A stretch of DNA of 64,000 bases from assembly GCA_021234155.1 (NCBI GenBank), contig JAJEKV010000030.1, forward strand, positions 17,476,003-17,540,002, written 5' to 3'. Source of the stretch: Isoetes taiwanensis (taxonomy: Eukaryota > Streptophyta > Lycopodiopsida > Isoetales > Isoetaceae). Under the pieces are notes generated by a model. That model made no database searches and was not told the origin of the DNA. It was given only the letters and a program-made list of their open reading frames with translations. The first letter of the stretch is position 1. Every line of letters starts with the position of its first letter. Positions 20,446 through 32,480 of the stretch are shown piece after piece. The position numbers and the translations under genes are program-made.

Positions 20446-22665
20446 TCACTTGTGATACGTAAGTTTTTGCACTGTCCCGTCCTTGTAGTTGTCCAGCCCA
20501 GGTTTGCTGCCTTTAGTCACGGAGTGTCCCAAATTAGTGGGAGTATTTAACCCTTCCACTGTTTCACTATCTGAGCCGCTAGTAATAGCTTTTGTAGGTG
20601 CCATGGTGATCCTAGGTGGTCCACTGATCATGCTGCTGTGGCTGGTACGATTCCTAGGGGCTGCTCTTCCAGACTTATTGATTCTTCCACTGCTGGTGTT
20701 GGCGGACCCTTCATTTGACTTGAGGAAAGATTGGGGTTTTATAGTCTTCTCACATATGTCAACTAGCATGCATTTAGGCCTGCTTAGTTTAAAATCTGCC
20801 CAGGGGTCTGTTGCCAATTGGAGTGCCATATCAATAAGCATGCGTCTGGCTACTAAATAGGAAAGAAAGGCCATGACACTAGATTTCAGAGTAGTTTTGA
20901 TGCAGGTCCTGAAGGCAACCATTTGGCCAGCAACAGTCATATCCGGGTAAATTTCATCAAGATTATTAAACATATACCAGATGGCCTGATCAAGCCAAGT
21001 CATATTATCCTTACATTTTTTGGTATTGACATTACCCCTAGTAGGCTCACAGATGCATTTGAAATACGGGCAGAATGTTCTCCAAATTCGTTTTAGATAG
21101 AAGTCTCCTCTTGTCTCGCCTGGGTATGCCATGTGCCCTTTCTGATTAATGTATATGAACTCTGTTTTATCACACGTCTTGTCAAAAAACCTGTGATCTA
21201 TCCGAAATTTGACTCTCTCTTGTTTGACAAGTTTTTCCATCTTGTAGGCGGCAGTCCTAGCAGCAGCTAATTGAGCAGGAGTAATATTTCCAAGAGTAAT
21301 CCATGCTTCTTCCGTAATGGGTGCTAATGCTCCAAAATTCTTGGATCTCCAAATTCCTTGATTGTATAACACAGAATAGCTTTCCACGATCCTTTGTGGT
21401 ATGATAGGGAACCTGTGACAGTTAGCCAGATTAAAGCCAAAATCATCCTTATCAATCTTATTACCTCCTGTGGTCCTGTTTTTAAGAGTTTCTTTGTCCT
21501 TTTCTGAGAGCAGGTTTTCTCCGAATGGGTCTTCTTCTTCCTCCATGTCAACATTTAGACTCTCTTCAAACGTTAATTTTTTGATTTCATTGGCTTTTTC
21601 AAGTGCTGTCACGCCAGCAATAAACTGCTTATTGCTCTTATCTTCCTCCTGAGTCCATTTGTATATGAGGTCTGGTAGAGCTTCATACATATTGTCAATA
21701 CAGTTGACAATATTCTCCAAGGTGTCACTGTTTCTGTTAATGACAGGGACCTGTTTTAACCATTCGCTGAAACCCATGTGTGAGATGCATGAGAACTCCA
21801 ATGTTGTTAAAAAACCCGTTTTTTATTTTTAAAGTACCTTTATAAAAATCCTCACGTTTTTTAAAGGATTTTTATGATTTGGCATAGCAAAAAAAAAATA
21901 AAAATAAAAAAAATTGCATATTCTTTGCACTGCTTTATTGGATATATGTGCTATGGTTAAAATGCATATTTTTACTACAAGTTATAAGATGTAGTATGTC
22001 AACAAGTAAATCAAAAATTTATGCTGCTACTAGAAACTATTAAGTTCAAGTACAATGCCATCATAGTTGTTTTGTCATGCAACTCTTAAGAAAGTTCAGA
22101 AAAACATTATTATAAAGATTAAGAAATATAAGAATTTCATATACAAGGATAAATAAGTTCAAGAATATTATATATTTGAATAAACAAAAATCACAATCTA
22201 AGGATTTTTAAAGATTTTTAAAAACTTTTATATGAAATACGTTTTTCAAGATTTTTTTCAAAATTTTTAAAAATCTTCAAAAAATCTTAAAAAACGTTTT
22301 TTAAAGGCACGGATTTTGACGTACTTAACAACATTGGAGAACTCCCCAGGTCCCCTCAGGCTTTCTCGAACTTGTATGTGTTCGTGTACCCTTTTATCTT
22401 TAATGCAACATATCAGGGTTTGTACGGCATTGCATGGGCATTCCATGTTGCCCTCGGCATATCCAAGAGCACTGAGTTCTTTGTTCCATATGGGCAGTAC
22501 CATTTTAAACCCTTCATCATCTGAAAGTTCTGTGTAATCCTGTTTCATGAACGTCCAGAATATCATATCAGTAATGGTTAGTTCCAGAAAGTACGTATTA
22601 ATAAAGCCTAGAGTCCCCTGTTTACTAAAGGAAAAGAGCATCACCAGTAAGACCAGTGAGTTCAA
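20446..22665 (-). pseudogene. Penelope-like protein, N-terminal part (split by hAT-like element)
   Basis: The upstream piece (22665-22337, beginning NSLVLLVMLFSFSKQG) and the downstream piece (21798-20446) are the same reading frame interrupted by a 538 bp element; the flanking 8 bp duplication keeps them in phase (GEFS on one side, EFSCISHMGF on the other). No methionine precedes the first piece in frame, so the real start is uncertain or an upstream exon exists. The later part (about residue 150 on) includes YNQGIWRSKNFGALAPITEE, EFIYINQKGHMAYPG and CKDNMTWLDQAIWYMFNNLD. The C-terminal 100 residues are Ser/Thr/Lys-rich. I recognise no domain here. A GGGTGAGTT donor lies just after the stop, and a TTTTTTCAG acceptor precedes the next piece. 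Confidence 0.6.
21799..22336. mobile_element. non-autonomous hAT-like element (538 bp)
   Basis: Terminal inverted repeats CAATGTTGTTAA and TTAACAACATTG bound the insertion. The 8 bp direct duplication GAGAACTC stands at 21791-21798 and 22337-22344. An 8 bp duplication with ends of the form YARNG is the hAT pattern. The interior is AT-rich, with many runs of TTTTTAAA and no ORF that can be assigned. Because it sits inside the Penelope-like reading frame and both flanks keep phase, the boundaries are well supported. Confidence 0.85.
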
Positions 22666-22682
22666 GTATCAAGAAAAAAACC

Positions 22683-24949
22683 TGGCACATCCTAGCTTTA
22701 GACAAAAGCCTAGCTAGAATTAACGTCTGAATAAGTCAATCCTTATTCAGTATGATCAACCCATACAAAGCCTAGGCAATCTTCGATGGTACTCTATTTC
22801 CTTAGTTTCTTTCAAAAATTCTTTAACCAAACCATAATATATCTTCCATATTAAATACAAGCCAGTAGACACTCTTGTTAACACCAAATGCATATTTAAT
22901 TACCAAATGAGTAGTATTAATTTCTTAAAGTTATTGTAGAAGGAAAGCCAATTTTTGCAGCCAGCAATCATAAAAATTATAAAATACAAATATACTCTGG
23001 TTTGAAAACTTCAGATATGTAAGTCTTATGTGGACCGAGCATGTATATGTAATCCAATATTTTTTATTTAGATCTTAGCATTCTATGACTTTCATGCTCA
23101 TTCATAATGTTAATAATACATACCTGTAATATTAATAATCTGAACCTTAAGATGTTAAGTGAAGAAGTTTCTCATTATATTTAGCAAGAAAACGAACAGT
23201 TATGTTACTGTAAAACCATGGCAGCATTTAGATTGGCCAATTAAGTAAGAATGCAGACATATAATGATTTTTCATACTATCTTATGTGGAACTAGCCTTT
23301 ATTCAGAATATCATAAACAATGTGAACTTAATCATGCAAGAGTACTTACTCCTTGACATGCAATAGAACCCTGAAATATCAGCCCATTTCTATTCATTAA
23401 TATGATGGAAAGAGTCAGAACAGAGTTATCATTAGATGTATCCTCTGTATAAAGTTTGTTATATGACTGTAATAATGGATGAGCTTACTCAAAATTTAGT
23501 GCAGAACCTGTGGAAGCAAAATATGTCTGGTTTTCATAAAGTCTGGCCAGACTTTCTCAAGATTTAAAACTGTTTAGGCAGCTTCATATTGAGTATATTA
23601 TAGTACAAACAGAGGTAACTAAAATCAACTAATAGAAACGATGGTAAAGCAAGATGTATGCTCCCTCTTTTTTGTCACGACATATTTTCTGTTCATCCCT
23701 TTGGCAAAATCCAGCAACTCCAGTTTGAATTCCTTCTACCAGCCAAACACCAACTAAGCAATAGAGCGACAAGGGAAGGAGAGTAATTCGTACCTGCAGC
23801 CAACCATCAAAACATTAGCAGGAAACTGGTAATGATTGAAGGGCCAAAAGGTACATGTGATTACTCTCAGTTTATCACATTTCACCCCTTGTAGCCCATT
23901 ACCATTCATTAGTCCTAGCTTAAAATAGAAGGAGAAGTACATACAAAATATAGCATAGGGTCTTAACCCCCAGATCTAGTGTAAAAATAAAAAACCTCAA
24001 GGGTAAGATACAGACCACAAAAGAATATGTTTATGGGCAAAGCCTATTTCGAACACAGCAGATTACTCGTATAAATGGAGAAACCGGAGTTCCATGCCAT
24101 TTATTCTGAAGTGAACAATATACACAAACTTTAAGCAATTATTATGAAATATACCTGATCGTTGTCATGTTCTGATATAAAGCCCTCATTATCTTGTGTT
24201 TCCGGAACAGAAATGATATTAGCCCCAGGTCCTGAACCATGCTGGATCTTGTTATGAACTGTATCTCCAGAGGTTTTTTTCTTGCTAAAAGCATCAATCG
24301 ATTCATCCTTACTACGTTTCTGTCCATGAGAATCATAAACCTTATCCATCGGGCAACTACTAAGGCCGCAATCCAGACTATCTTTGCACCACTGAATTTC
24401 CTTTTCAATGCATTCTATGTTAAGGCGCTCAAGATCGGAGGAAGAGATAAAGTTATCAGGGTCTGAATCTGAGTCCATTTTTCTAGCTATTAGGGTAATA
24501 CGAAAACCAGTGTGAAGGTCAAAAATACCAGTCAGTTCCTCTTAACTTCTATAGTCTCGAGGCAATCTATGGATGGTAAAGCTCATGCATGTGGCACCGA
24601 AAAAATCCTGCCAAGAATTCTCACCTAAAGACATTGGGAATGCGGACGCCCTTAATGGTGTTCGGCTGGTCATTCGTTCCTTGGATCCGATATCCGGCAA
24701 TACGCTGTTAAGCTTCACAACTACATTAAGGGTAAGAAATAATATATGGTTTTGTGTAATATACCCTAAAAATACCCTTAGACTTAACATTTTTAAATAA
24801 TAATCAGATATTTTAAGTCTCGTCTGCATAATAAGGTAAACCTTGCCAATAGTGGTTATATTTAGTTTAGCTTTAGATGATAAGCTCCTAGGGTTAGGTA
24901 AGAGTAACTTATATGACCAATCAACAATTTTCTAAAGAAAAAAAAAAAA
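22683..24949 (+). repeat. 2.26 kb direct repeat, copy B (uninterrupted)
   Basis: Uninterrupted counterpart of 9204-10542 plus 16987-17943. The LINE empty site AAGATACAGACCA is at 24005-24017. The two copies flank about 4.7 kb that carries the Penelope-like ORF. They could be a segmental duplication or the pseudo-LTRs that Penelope-like elements often show. Terminal TG/CA features of real LTRs are absent at the right end. Confidence 0.95.
23350..24478 (-). pseudogene. unidentified host gene, 5' exons, copy B
   Basis: Same three exons as copy A: exon 1 24478-24155 (108 codons, MDSDSDPDNF...NDQ), exon 2 23918-23794 and microexon 23370-23350, all with intact donors and acceptors. Intron 1 is short here because no LINE is present. 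Only a few amino-acid differences separate the copies (for example ASSKKKPSG against AFSKKKTSG). A possible further upstream exon ends at CTTTAG/GTGAGA near 24622. Downstream of the microexon the copy runs into the Penelope-like ORF, so the gene is incomplete. Splice sites are visual predictions. Confidence 0.45.
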
Positions 24950-26267
24950 CAAAGTAAAGATATAACCACAAATATAAGCTATAGGACGAGATGGTTTTTT
25001 TTAACCTCACCACACTATTGCCACTAGCTATATAAAACTGGTTGTATCAATCTGCTAGGAAGCAAAAGGTTATGGACTACCAACTCCCATTTTCTTGCAG
25101 ATGTGTATCACCCCATATTCAACTGACAAAGTATTATCTGGGTTTCCACCATTCATAGAAGTTGTGTTGTTCAGTACTTTAAGTTGAAGCCTGGCCAATT
25201 TTGTCTCCACAGGTTGCTTAATAGACTTCCATGAATCCCATACAAGCAGATTAATTTGAGCTCCACGATCATCCTTGTAAGATATAACTAAGTGGCAGAG
25301 ATTGATGTTCCACCAGAGGTACAAATGTATTGCAGAGGCCATTACTAGTAATGGAAAATAGATCCAGATCTAATGCAAAATCAGGGAAAGAAACATTATG
25401 AAATGGATGAGATTTGCTCCACGTGACAATACGGCCAATGGCCGCTACTATGCTGGTGCCAAGATGTAACCACAGTCATGAAAAACAATGCAAATAGCAT
25501 ATCAAGAAGGAGAACAACATTTTAGAATGGATCAAGTGCCCGAGAGCAGTATGCTACAAGACGGCGGATCTTTGTTTGCCGCATAAAGCAGTGCTTTTAG
25601 GGAAACCGTGGACAGTGGAATGCGGCTGCATTAGGGCACAAATTTTTGCCATATGACGTTACATGGCTAAAATGTACAAGTGATACCATATGCCGTTATC
25701 AACCAATGGGTATCATTGAATTAAAAAACAATAACATACCTTGTGCTCCTTGTATTGTGGCCACAAAACGTAAGTGTTAGGTTTGTCACTTAGTTAGCAA
25801 ACATTCAGTCCTTTAGCCATGTGAATCGTGCATGCAACATATTCTCCATGTAAAAAATATCACATGCAAGAAATGCATGCAAGCAAGGCACTTGGTAGTC
25901 ATGCATTAATATGTAAAACATTAAATAAATCCAATAGAATGCATCCCTCACGTAAGTTTTAAATGAATCTAATGTTTAAGGTGGGTCCAAGCTTTCCAAT
26001 ATGGCTTTTGCCAATACATGGCGAGCATGCATAGGCCATGCTCACATAAAGATACAAAACTTTGCATTCTTGCCTAGATGTAATATAAGATTAAAGTGGT
26101 CCTAGTTGAAGTCAGATATAATCGTTAGTTGATCAATTCACAAAGGCAATATCAACTTAACTCCAATGATCACTTGAATAGAACAAACATTTTAGTTCAT
26201 GTACACTTAATATAATGCATCGAGCAACTTATTATATCATGAACCATTGAATTATAATCATATGAAA
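24950..26267. other. AT-rich stretch with one small minus ORF, otherwise unassigned
   Basis: A 90-codon minus-strand frame (25342-25070) begins MASAIHLYLWWNINLCHLVI and includes INLLVWDSWKSIKQPVETKL; it may be an exon of a host gene or chance, and I recognise no family. The remainder to 26267 is AT-rich, without repeats or motifs that I can identify. Confidence 0.4.
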
Positions 26268-28353
26268 CTAGTAACAGTGCCCAGCGTTGCTGGGCATAGC
26301 TAGAAACTATGAATGACATACTGGAGCAATTGTTAAATGGATTCTTGTTTTTAAAATTGGATAATCAAGAGCATTCGACCACATTTCGCACTTCCCCTTA
26401 TCTTTTCCGTTTTCCTTTTTCATTTTGCCTTTGTCTACTATTTTTTTTTTCCTATTTTCCCCTTGCCCCTTTTCCCTTTTTACATTTTTCAATTTACTTT
26501 TTTCTTTTTCCTATATTCCATTTCCTCTTTTTCTCTTTTTTGTTTCTGCTTCCCCATTTTTCCTTTTCTATTTTTCCCTTACCTTTTCTCCAATTTGTGG
26601 TTGCCCTTTTTCCCTTTCCTTGTGCCCTTCCCCCCCTCTCTTTTCCCATTTCCCTCTTCCCCTTTTCCTCGTGCCCTTCTTTCTAAGTTTTTCTTTCTGC
26701 TTTCCCCTTTCCCCTTTCCTTTCCCTTTTCCCTTTTCCCTTTTCCCTTTCCTTCTCCCCACCTTTTCTTTTTTCCCCTTTTTCCCTTCCCTTTTCCTCTT
26801 TTGCCCAGCCCTTCAGTCTTCCTTTTTATCTAGTGCCCTTTTCTCTTCCCTTTTCCCCCCTCCTTTTTTCTTTCCTCTTTCCCTTTCCCTTTTTCCATGT
26901 CCATTTTTCCTTCGGTTTTCCCCTTTCCTCACCCTTTCCCTCTTCCCTTTTTTGCCATGTCCCTTTTCTCTTCTATTTTTTCATGCTCTTTTTTTCGCTC
27001 CTCTTTTACCCTTTCTTCACCTTTTTCCTCCTCCCCCTCCTTTTTCCTTTTTTCCTTCTTTTTTTCTTTTTCTATTTTGCTCTTCCTTTTTATTCACCTC
27101 CCCTTTCTATTTTTCCATTTTACCTCCCGTTTTTTCCCTTTTGCCTTTTTCCATTTGCTTCCACTTTTTTCACGTTTGCCTTTTCCATTTTCAACCTCCT
27201 TGTTTTTTTTTCCTTCCCTTTATTTCTCTTCCCCCTCTTTACAGTGCCATTTATTCCTTCCATTTGCCCACCCTTTCCCTCTTCCCTTTTTCTCGTAGTC
27301 TTTTTCTTTCCCTTTCCTCCCTCATTTGTTCTTTTCTTTTTCCCTTTCCCCTTTCCTCCCTCCTTTCTCTTCCTTTTTTCCGCTTCTCTCCTTCTTTTCT
27401 CTTCCTCTTTTCCCCATGCCCTTTTTCCCTTTTGCCCCTCCCCTCGCTTTTTCCTTTTACCCTTTCCATCCCTTCTCTCCTCCCTTTTTCTCTTTCCTTT
27501 TTTTTTTCGTGTCCTTTTTCCCTTCCTTTTTTCTCCTTTCCCCACCTTTTTTCTCTCCCCCTTTCCTACTGTCCCTTTTTGCTCCCTCCTCCTCTCCCCT
27601 TTTTCCCTTTCCTTTTCCCTTTTCCTTTTCCCTTCCCTTCTCTCTACCCTTTTCCTCATCCCCTTTTTCCCTTCCCTTTTACTCCTGTCCTCACCCTTTC
27701 CCTCTTCTCCTTTTCATAGCGTCATTTTTTCCTTTATTTTCTCTCTTACTTTTCCTTTCTCTTTTTTGTGCTATTTTCTATTTCCTTTTCCCTTTTATCC
27801 GTGCATTTTTTGCCTTTCACTTTGCCTTTATCTCCTCCCTTTTCCTCCTTTCCCCACCTTTTTACTCTTCCCCTTTCCCAGTGTTCCTTTTCACTCCCTC
27901 CTCCTCCCCCTTTCTTTTACTATTTCCTTTCCCTTTCCCTTTCCCTTTTCTTTCCTTTTCCCTTTTCCTTTTCCCTTCCCTTTTATCTACCCTTTTCCTC
28001 ATCCCCTTTTCAACTTCTCTTTTACTCCTATCCTCATCCTTTCCATCTTCTCCTTTTCATAGTGTCATTTTTTTCTTTATTTTCCTTTCCCTTTTTCGTG
28101 CTCTTTTCGCTTTCCTTTTTTCCTTTCTTTCTTTCCCCTTTACCCGTGCCTTTTTGCCTTTCACTTTGCCATTTTCTCCTCCCTTTTCCTTTTCCCTTTC
28201 CTCTTCAGACATTAGAGCATTAGAGCATGGCCAATCATGGTGGAGGGAAGTCGTGCGATAAATCTCGACCTCCGAATGCAATCGGATGATCTCAACCATC
28301 CAAATTAGGGTTTCATTCATGACATACTTACGCTATAACATTATAATATAAGA
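26268..28353 (-). mobile_element. Helitron-like element H1, complete
   Basis: On the minus strand it starts TCTTATATTATAATG (28353) and ends with the hairpin GCCCAGCAACGCTGGGC plus ACTGTTA and CTAG (26268). Host bases are A before the start and T after CTAG, as Helitrons insert, with no target duplication. The 5' subterminal 130 bases (AAACCCTAATTTGGATGG, GATCATCCGATTGCATTCGG) recur in the other copies. Between about 26397 and 28200 the sense strand is nearly pure A+G. No Rep or helicase ORF. H10 is a close relative. Confidence 0.9.
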
Positions 28354-29042
28354 TACTGTAGCAATAAACATTGACCGATTCACTGTTCACTATTTGACTG
28401 TCTAATACATATCGTCAATCTCCAACCTTTACTCCTTTGCTTAGGTCGGATCCGGCACCAACTGATACCAGACCACTCTGCATGCCTCCGTTGCTGTGAG
28501 ATCTGCAGAAAGCTTCATGAACCAGCAAGCACAACCTCGAAAAAACATATTCCTTGCAAACGGACCTGCAAAAGAGGCGTTGCAGCATTTCTTCAACCCT
28601 CTGCACAAATTCTGCCCTTCCCCGTTGCATTGCCAATTCTGGGGTTTGGAAGCCCTTTTCCTATGCAAAGCCATGCAACGCCGCCCGTATTCGCCTTCAC
28701 AAGAAAACCTAAAAATCCCCATTTCGACCTTCGCATGTGAAGATTTAAAATATATTGCAGTGTTACCGACAACAGACAACAGCCGTTAGCAAGAATCCAC
28801 TTCGCCAAAGAATCCGCTCCGCTAGCAGCAGCAAGAATCAATCCAGAGGGCAAAAATTATGATATGTATGCAGTGTTCACAACAACAACCGTCGGATTGT
28901 TTAAGCCAACCAAAATCAACGGCCGAAAAAATGCGCACTCTAAAAATACTATTTAGTATGCCAACACGAATACAACACCGAAATCATAGAAAAACCATGT
29001 GAAAAAATGTATAAAACTATAAAATTAACCCCCTGTTATTAT
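28354..29042. other. unassigned single-copy-looking stretch
   Basis: Between H1 and the copia fragment. Contains a 97-codon plus-strand frame (28496-28789) and overlapping minus frames with mixed composition, none recognisable. No repeats seen. Confidence 0.4.
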
Positions 29043-30565
29043 GCTAGATATTGGAGCTCCACCTAGAATGATTAGATAGCTCGAGGTAGATTTTCTTTGG
29101 TCTAAATCTCCCCCCCAATCTGAGTCACAGTATGCCTTTTAACTCAAGCTTAGTTGGATTGTACATGATACCAACTTCCAAAGAGCCTTTTAAATATCTT
29201 AAAACTCTTTTAGCTGCAATCCAATGAGCTACACCTGGATTATTATTATACCTGCTCAATAAATTCACAGCAAAAGATATGCATGGTCTTGTACAATTTG
29301 CAACATATGCAAGACAATCAATTAAAGACCTGTATGGAGTTTTTTCCATTTCCTTTACTTCTTGAGCAGACTTAGGACACATGTCTTCAGAGATTTTATG
29401 TCCAGGTACCAGTGGTGTATCAGCTATATTACAATCCTCCATTCTGAAGGTTTTCAACATATTAATAATATGTGATTGCTGAGTTAAGAGCAGAGTTTCA
29501 TTTGCCCTGTCCCTGTAGACTTCAATTCCAAGAAACCTTTTTAGTTCACCTAAGTCAGTCATTTAAAACCTTTTGCTCAGAATATTTTTGCAATGTATTA
29601 AAACATTTTTTCCTTTAGCCACCATTATATTGTCATCTACATAAAGAGCAATTATACACCATTCATCACCACTTTTAAATTTGTACAAATTACCATCAGA
29701 CAGAAATTTCTCAAACCCTTGTTCCAGCAAATATCCACCCATGCATTTGTACCATTCTCTAGGAGCTTGTTTTAAACCATAGACAGCTTGATTCAACCTC
29801 CAAACTTTATCTGTACCTTTCTCAAACCCTGGAGCCTGTTTTAAATAAATTTCTTCTTCCAATTTAGCATCCAAAAATGCTGTACTTACATCCATATGAT
29901 GGATTTCTAAGTCTTCAGAATTTGCAATAGCTAACGACATTCTAAGACTATTTATTTTTACCAAAGGAGAAAATGTTTCATCAAAATCTTGACCTTGCCT
30001 TTGAGTGAATCCTTGAGCAACCAACCTGACTTTGTATTTTTTTGGTTTTCCATCAGCTCCAGGTTTAATTCTGTATATCCATTTGCTCCCTATAATATTT
30101 TTGTGCTCAGGTCTATCCACTAGTGTATAAATATCTGTTCTATGAAATGAATTCATCTCATCTTCCATAGCCTTTTTTCAATCTCCTTTGTTATTACCAT
30201 TTATAGCCTCATAATAGCTTTTTGGAACTTCTTCATTTTCTAAGACTAAAATGTCAAACACTGTGTTTATTTCCCCCTCAATTGATAACAACCTTTTACT
30301 TCTGCCATGAATATCCCCTCCATGTAAGGCAATATCCTTATTTTCATCTTTCAATATCTGAGCTTCAGTCCCTTAGTGCATGCTGAGTTTTTCTGCTAAT
30401 TCCCTTAGTGCATGCTGAGTTTCTTCTGCTGGCCTCTCTTGTGCTAATTCAGTCACATTTGCTGGTTCCCTTAAGTCTTGATGTACTAAATCATTATCTG
30501 CCTCACTCTCATCATCACTAATATCTGCAACATTAGTCTGGCCATTTGCTACATGCTTTGGATGC
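29043..30565 (-). pseudogene. Ty1/copia pol fragment: RT and RNase H
   Basis: The 30168-29563 frame reads FHRTDIYTLVDRPEHKNIIG, SKWIYRIKPGADGKPKKYK, RLVAQGFTQRQGQDFDETFS, FLDAKLEEEIYLKQAPGFEK, GLKQAPREWY and IALYVDDNIMVAKG: a copia-type RT (RVT_2) with its YVDD intact. After one frameshift, 29562-29125 continues DLGELKRFLGIEVYRDR to RPCISFAVNLLSRY and WIAAKRVLRYLKGS. Then YCDSDWGG near 29110, the start of the copia RNase H, is followed by truncation at about 29043. Upstream (30585-30373) is an acidic spacer from between integrase and RT, with a short tandem repeat (LREL..KLSMH). No LTRs, gag or integrase are present, so this is an internal fragment, possibly carried by or cut by neighbouring Helitrons. 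Confidence 0.85.
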
Positions 30566-30617
30566 ATCCAGATGATCTCGGCCATTCAAATTAGGGCTCG
30601 GTGCACTACTTATGGTA

Positions 30618-32480
30618 TCTTATATTATAATGTTATAGCGTAAGTATGTCATGAATGAAACCCTAATTTGGATGGTCAAGATCATCCGATTGCATTCGGA
30701 GGTCGAGATTTATCGCACGACTTCCCACCACTGTGATTAGTCACGCTTTGATCTCTTAAGAGGAAGAGGAAAAGGAAAAGGGAGGACAAAAGGGGAAAAT
30801 GAAGGATAAAAAGGCACGAGGAAAAGGGAAAGGGGGAAAGGGGAAAAAGGAAGGGAAAATGACATGAGAAAAAAGGGAAGAGGAAAATGGTGAGGAAAGG
30901 GAAAAATAGTATGGGAAAAAGGATAAAATAAGGTAAAAGAAGGGGGAGGGAGGAAAAGGAAGGGAAAAAGGGCAACGAGAAAAGGCGAAGGGTGAGGAAA
31001 GGAGGAAAAGGGAAGGGAAAAAGGGAAAGAAACAAATGGTGGAGAGATGAAAAAAAAGACATGGGAAAAAAAAAAAGGGAAAGGAAAAAATAAAAAAGGA
31101 AGCTTAAAAAGGAAGGGAAAAAGAGCACGAGAAAAACGAGAGGGAAAAATGGAAAAGAGGAAGAGGCGAAGGGCATGGGAAAAATTTTAAAAGGAAAAGG
31201 GTGAGGAAAAGAAAAAAAATAAAGGGAAAAAGGGCATGGGAAAGGGAAAAGGAAAAGGAGAAAGGGGGATAGGGAAATGGAAAATGGAAAATGGGAAAAG
31301 GGGAAGAGGGTAGGAAAGGAGGAAAAGGAGCACGTAGAAAAGGTGAGGAAAAAGGAATGGAAAAGGTATTAAAAAATAAAAATGGAAAAAGAAATGGAAA
31401 AGGAAGGGGAAAAGGGAAGGGAAAATGACACATGGAAAAGGGGAAGGGATGAAAAGGAAGGCAAAGGAAAAAAGGAAAAAGGGAGGCAAAAAGGGAGGGG
31501 AAAAGGAAGGGAAAAGGGCGAAGGAAAAGGGAGGAAAGAGGAAAGGGCACTTGAAAAATGGAAGAGGCAAAGGGTGAGGAAAGGGAAAGAAAAGCAAGGG
31601 AAAATGAGCATGGAAAATGAAAAATGAAAAATTGGAATAAGGAAAGAGAAAAAGGGAAAAGGGGAAGAGAGTAAGGAAAGGAGGAAAAGGGACACGTAAA
31701 AAAAAAGTGGGAAAAAAAAAGGAATGGAAAAAAGGCAAGGGAAAATGAAAAGGAAAAAAAAAAGAAAAGGAGAAGGAAGGGGAAAGGGAAATGGGAAAAA
31801 GGCACAGGAAAAAGGGGAAAGGGTAGAGAAAGGATAAAAAAGGAAGGAAAATGGAGATGGAGGGGGAGGGGGAGGAGGGAAAAGTAAAAGGGTAAAAAAA
31901 AAAGGGAGAGAGAAATGGGAAAACGAAGAACATGGGATAAAGAGCAAGAGGGTGGGGAAAGAAAGAAAAGGGGCACATGAAAAAGATGGAAAAAAAGAAA
32001 ACAAAAAAAAGGGCATGGGAAAAGGGAAAGAGAAAAGGAAAAGGAAGAGGAAAGGGAAAAGGAAAAAGGGCGCAGGAAAATTAGGAAGAAAGGGGAAAGA
32101 CTAAAAAGGAAAGGGAAAAACTCCATTAAAAAAAGGGAAAGGGAAAAAGAAAAGCGGAAAGAGAAGGGAATCGAAGGGGAGGGAGAAGGAGTTAAAAAAA
32201 AAAGGGGGGAGAAGGGGAAAAGAAGACGTGTAGGAAAAATAGGAATAAGGGAAAAGGGAAAAAGAAAGAGTGTAAGAGAATGATGAAGTAAGGAAACGTG
32301 GGATAGAGCAAAAGACAACGGAAAGGGAAGGGTGTTGAATATACAAAAACCTATTATAGCCCAGCAATGCTGGACTTGGTTTCTATTCTATTAGATTTAT
32401 GAAAAGGAGTCTGAGATGAATATATTTTCGTCTACACAGGTTCCCAACTTATGCCCAGCAACGCTGGGTACCATTACTAG
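30618..32480 (+). mobile_element. Helitron-like element H2, complete
   Basis: Starts TCTTATATTATAATG after host A (30617) and ends GCCCAGCAACGCTGGGT, ACCATTA, CTAG before host T (32481). The sense strand from about 30760 to 32330 is nearly pure purine. A second, weaker hairpin AGCCCAGCAATGCTGGACT stands about 110 bases before the end (near 32358). Nearly identical in its right three quarters to H9 and, inverted, to H8. H3 begins 5 bases after it. Confidence 0.9.

Larger units (their letters stand above)
18148..22665 (-). mobile_element. Penelope-like retroelement ORF region
   Basis: About 4.5 kb of minus-strand coding sequence lies between the two direct repeats. Pieces in order are 22665-22337, 21798-20446, 20178-19555, about 19550-18980 and about 18970-18148, broken by a DNA-transposon insertion, one possible intron and frameshifts. 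The RT motifs fit Penelope-like elements better than LINE or LTR RTs. No GIY-YIG endonuclease is visible at either end, as in endonuclease-lacking Penelope-like elements reported from several eukaryotes including Selaginella. The direct repeats on each side may be its pseudo-LTRs. A distant rvt-type cellular RT gene is an alternative. Confidence 0.7.

Noticed and set aside
18148-22665. Telomerase reverse transcriptase gene
   Set aside because: No T motif or TERT-style N-terminal domains; the GH..T.D block and GIPMG motif fit Penelope-like RTs.
9204-24949. The two 2.26 kb repeats as LTRs of one retrovirus-like element
   Set aside because: No TG...CA borders at both ends, no polypurine tract or primer site beside them, and the internal RT is Penelope-like. 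Kept as direct repeats of open origin.
25070-25342. 90-codon minus ORF as a definite gene
   Set aside because: Has an ATG and balanced composition but no recognised family and no supporting neighbours; mentioned only within the spacer entry.
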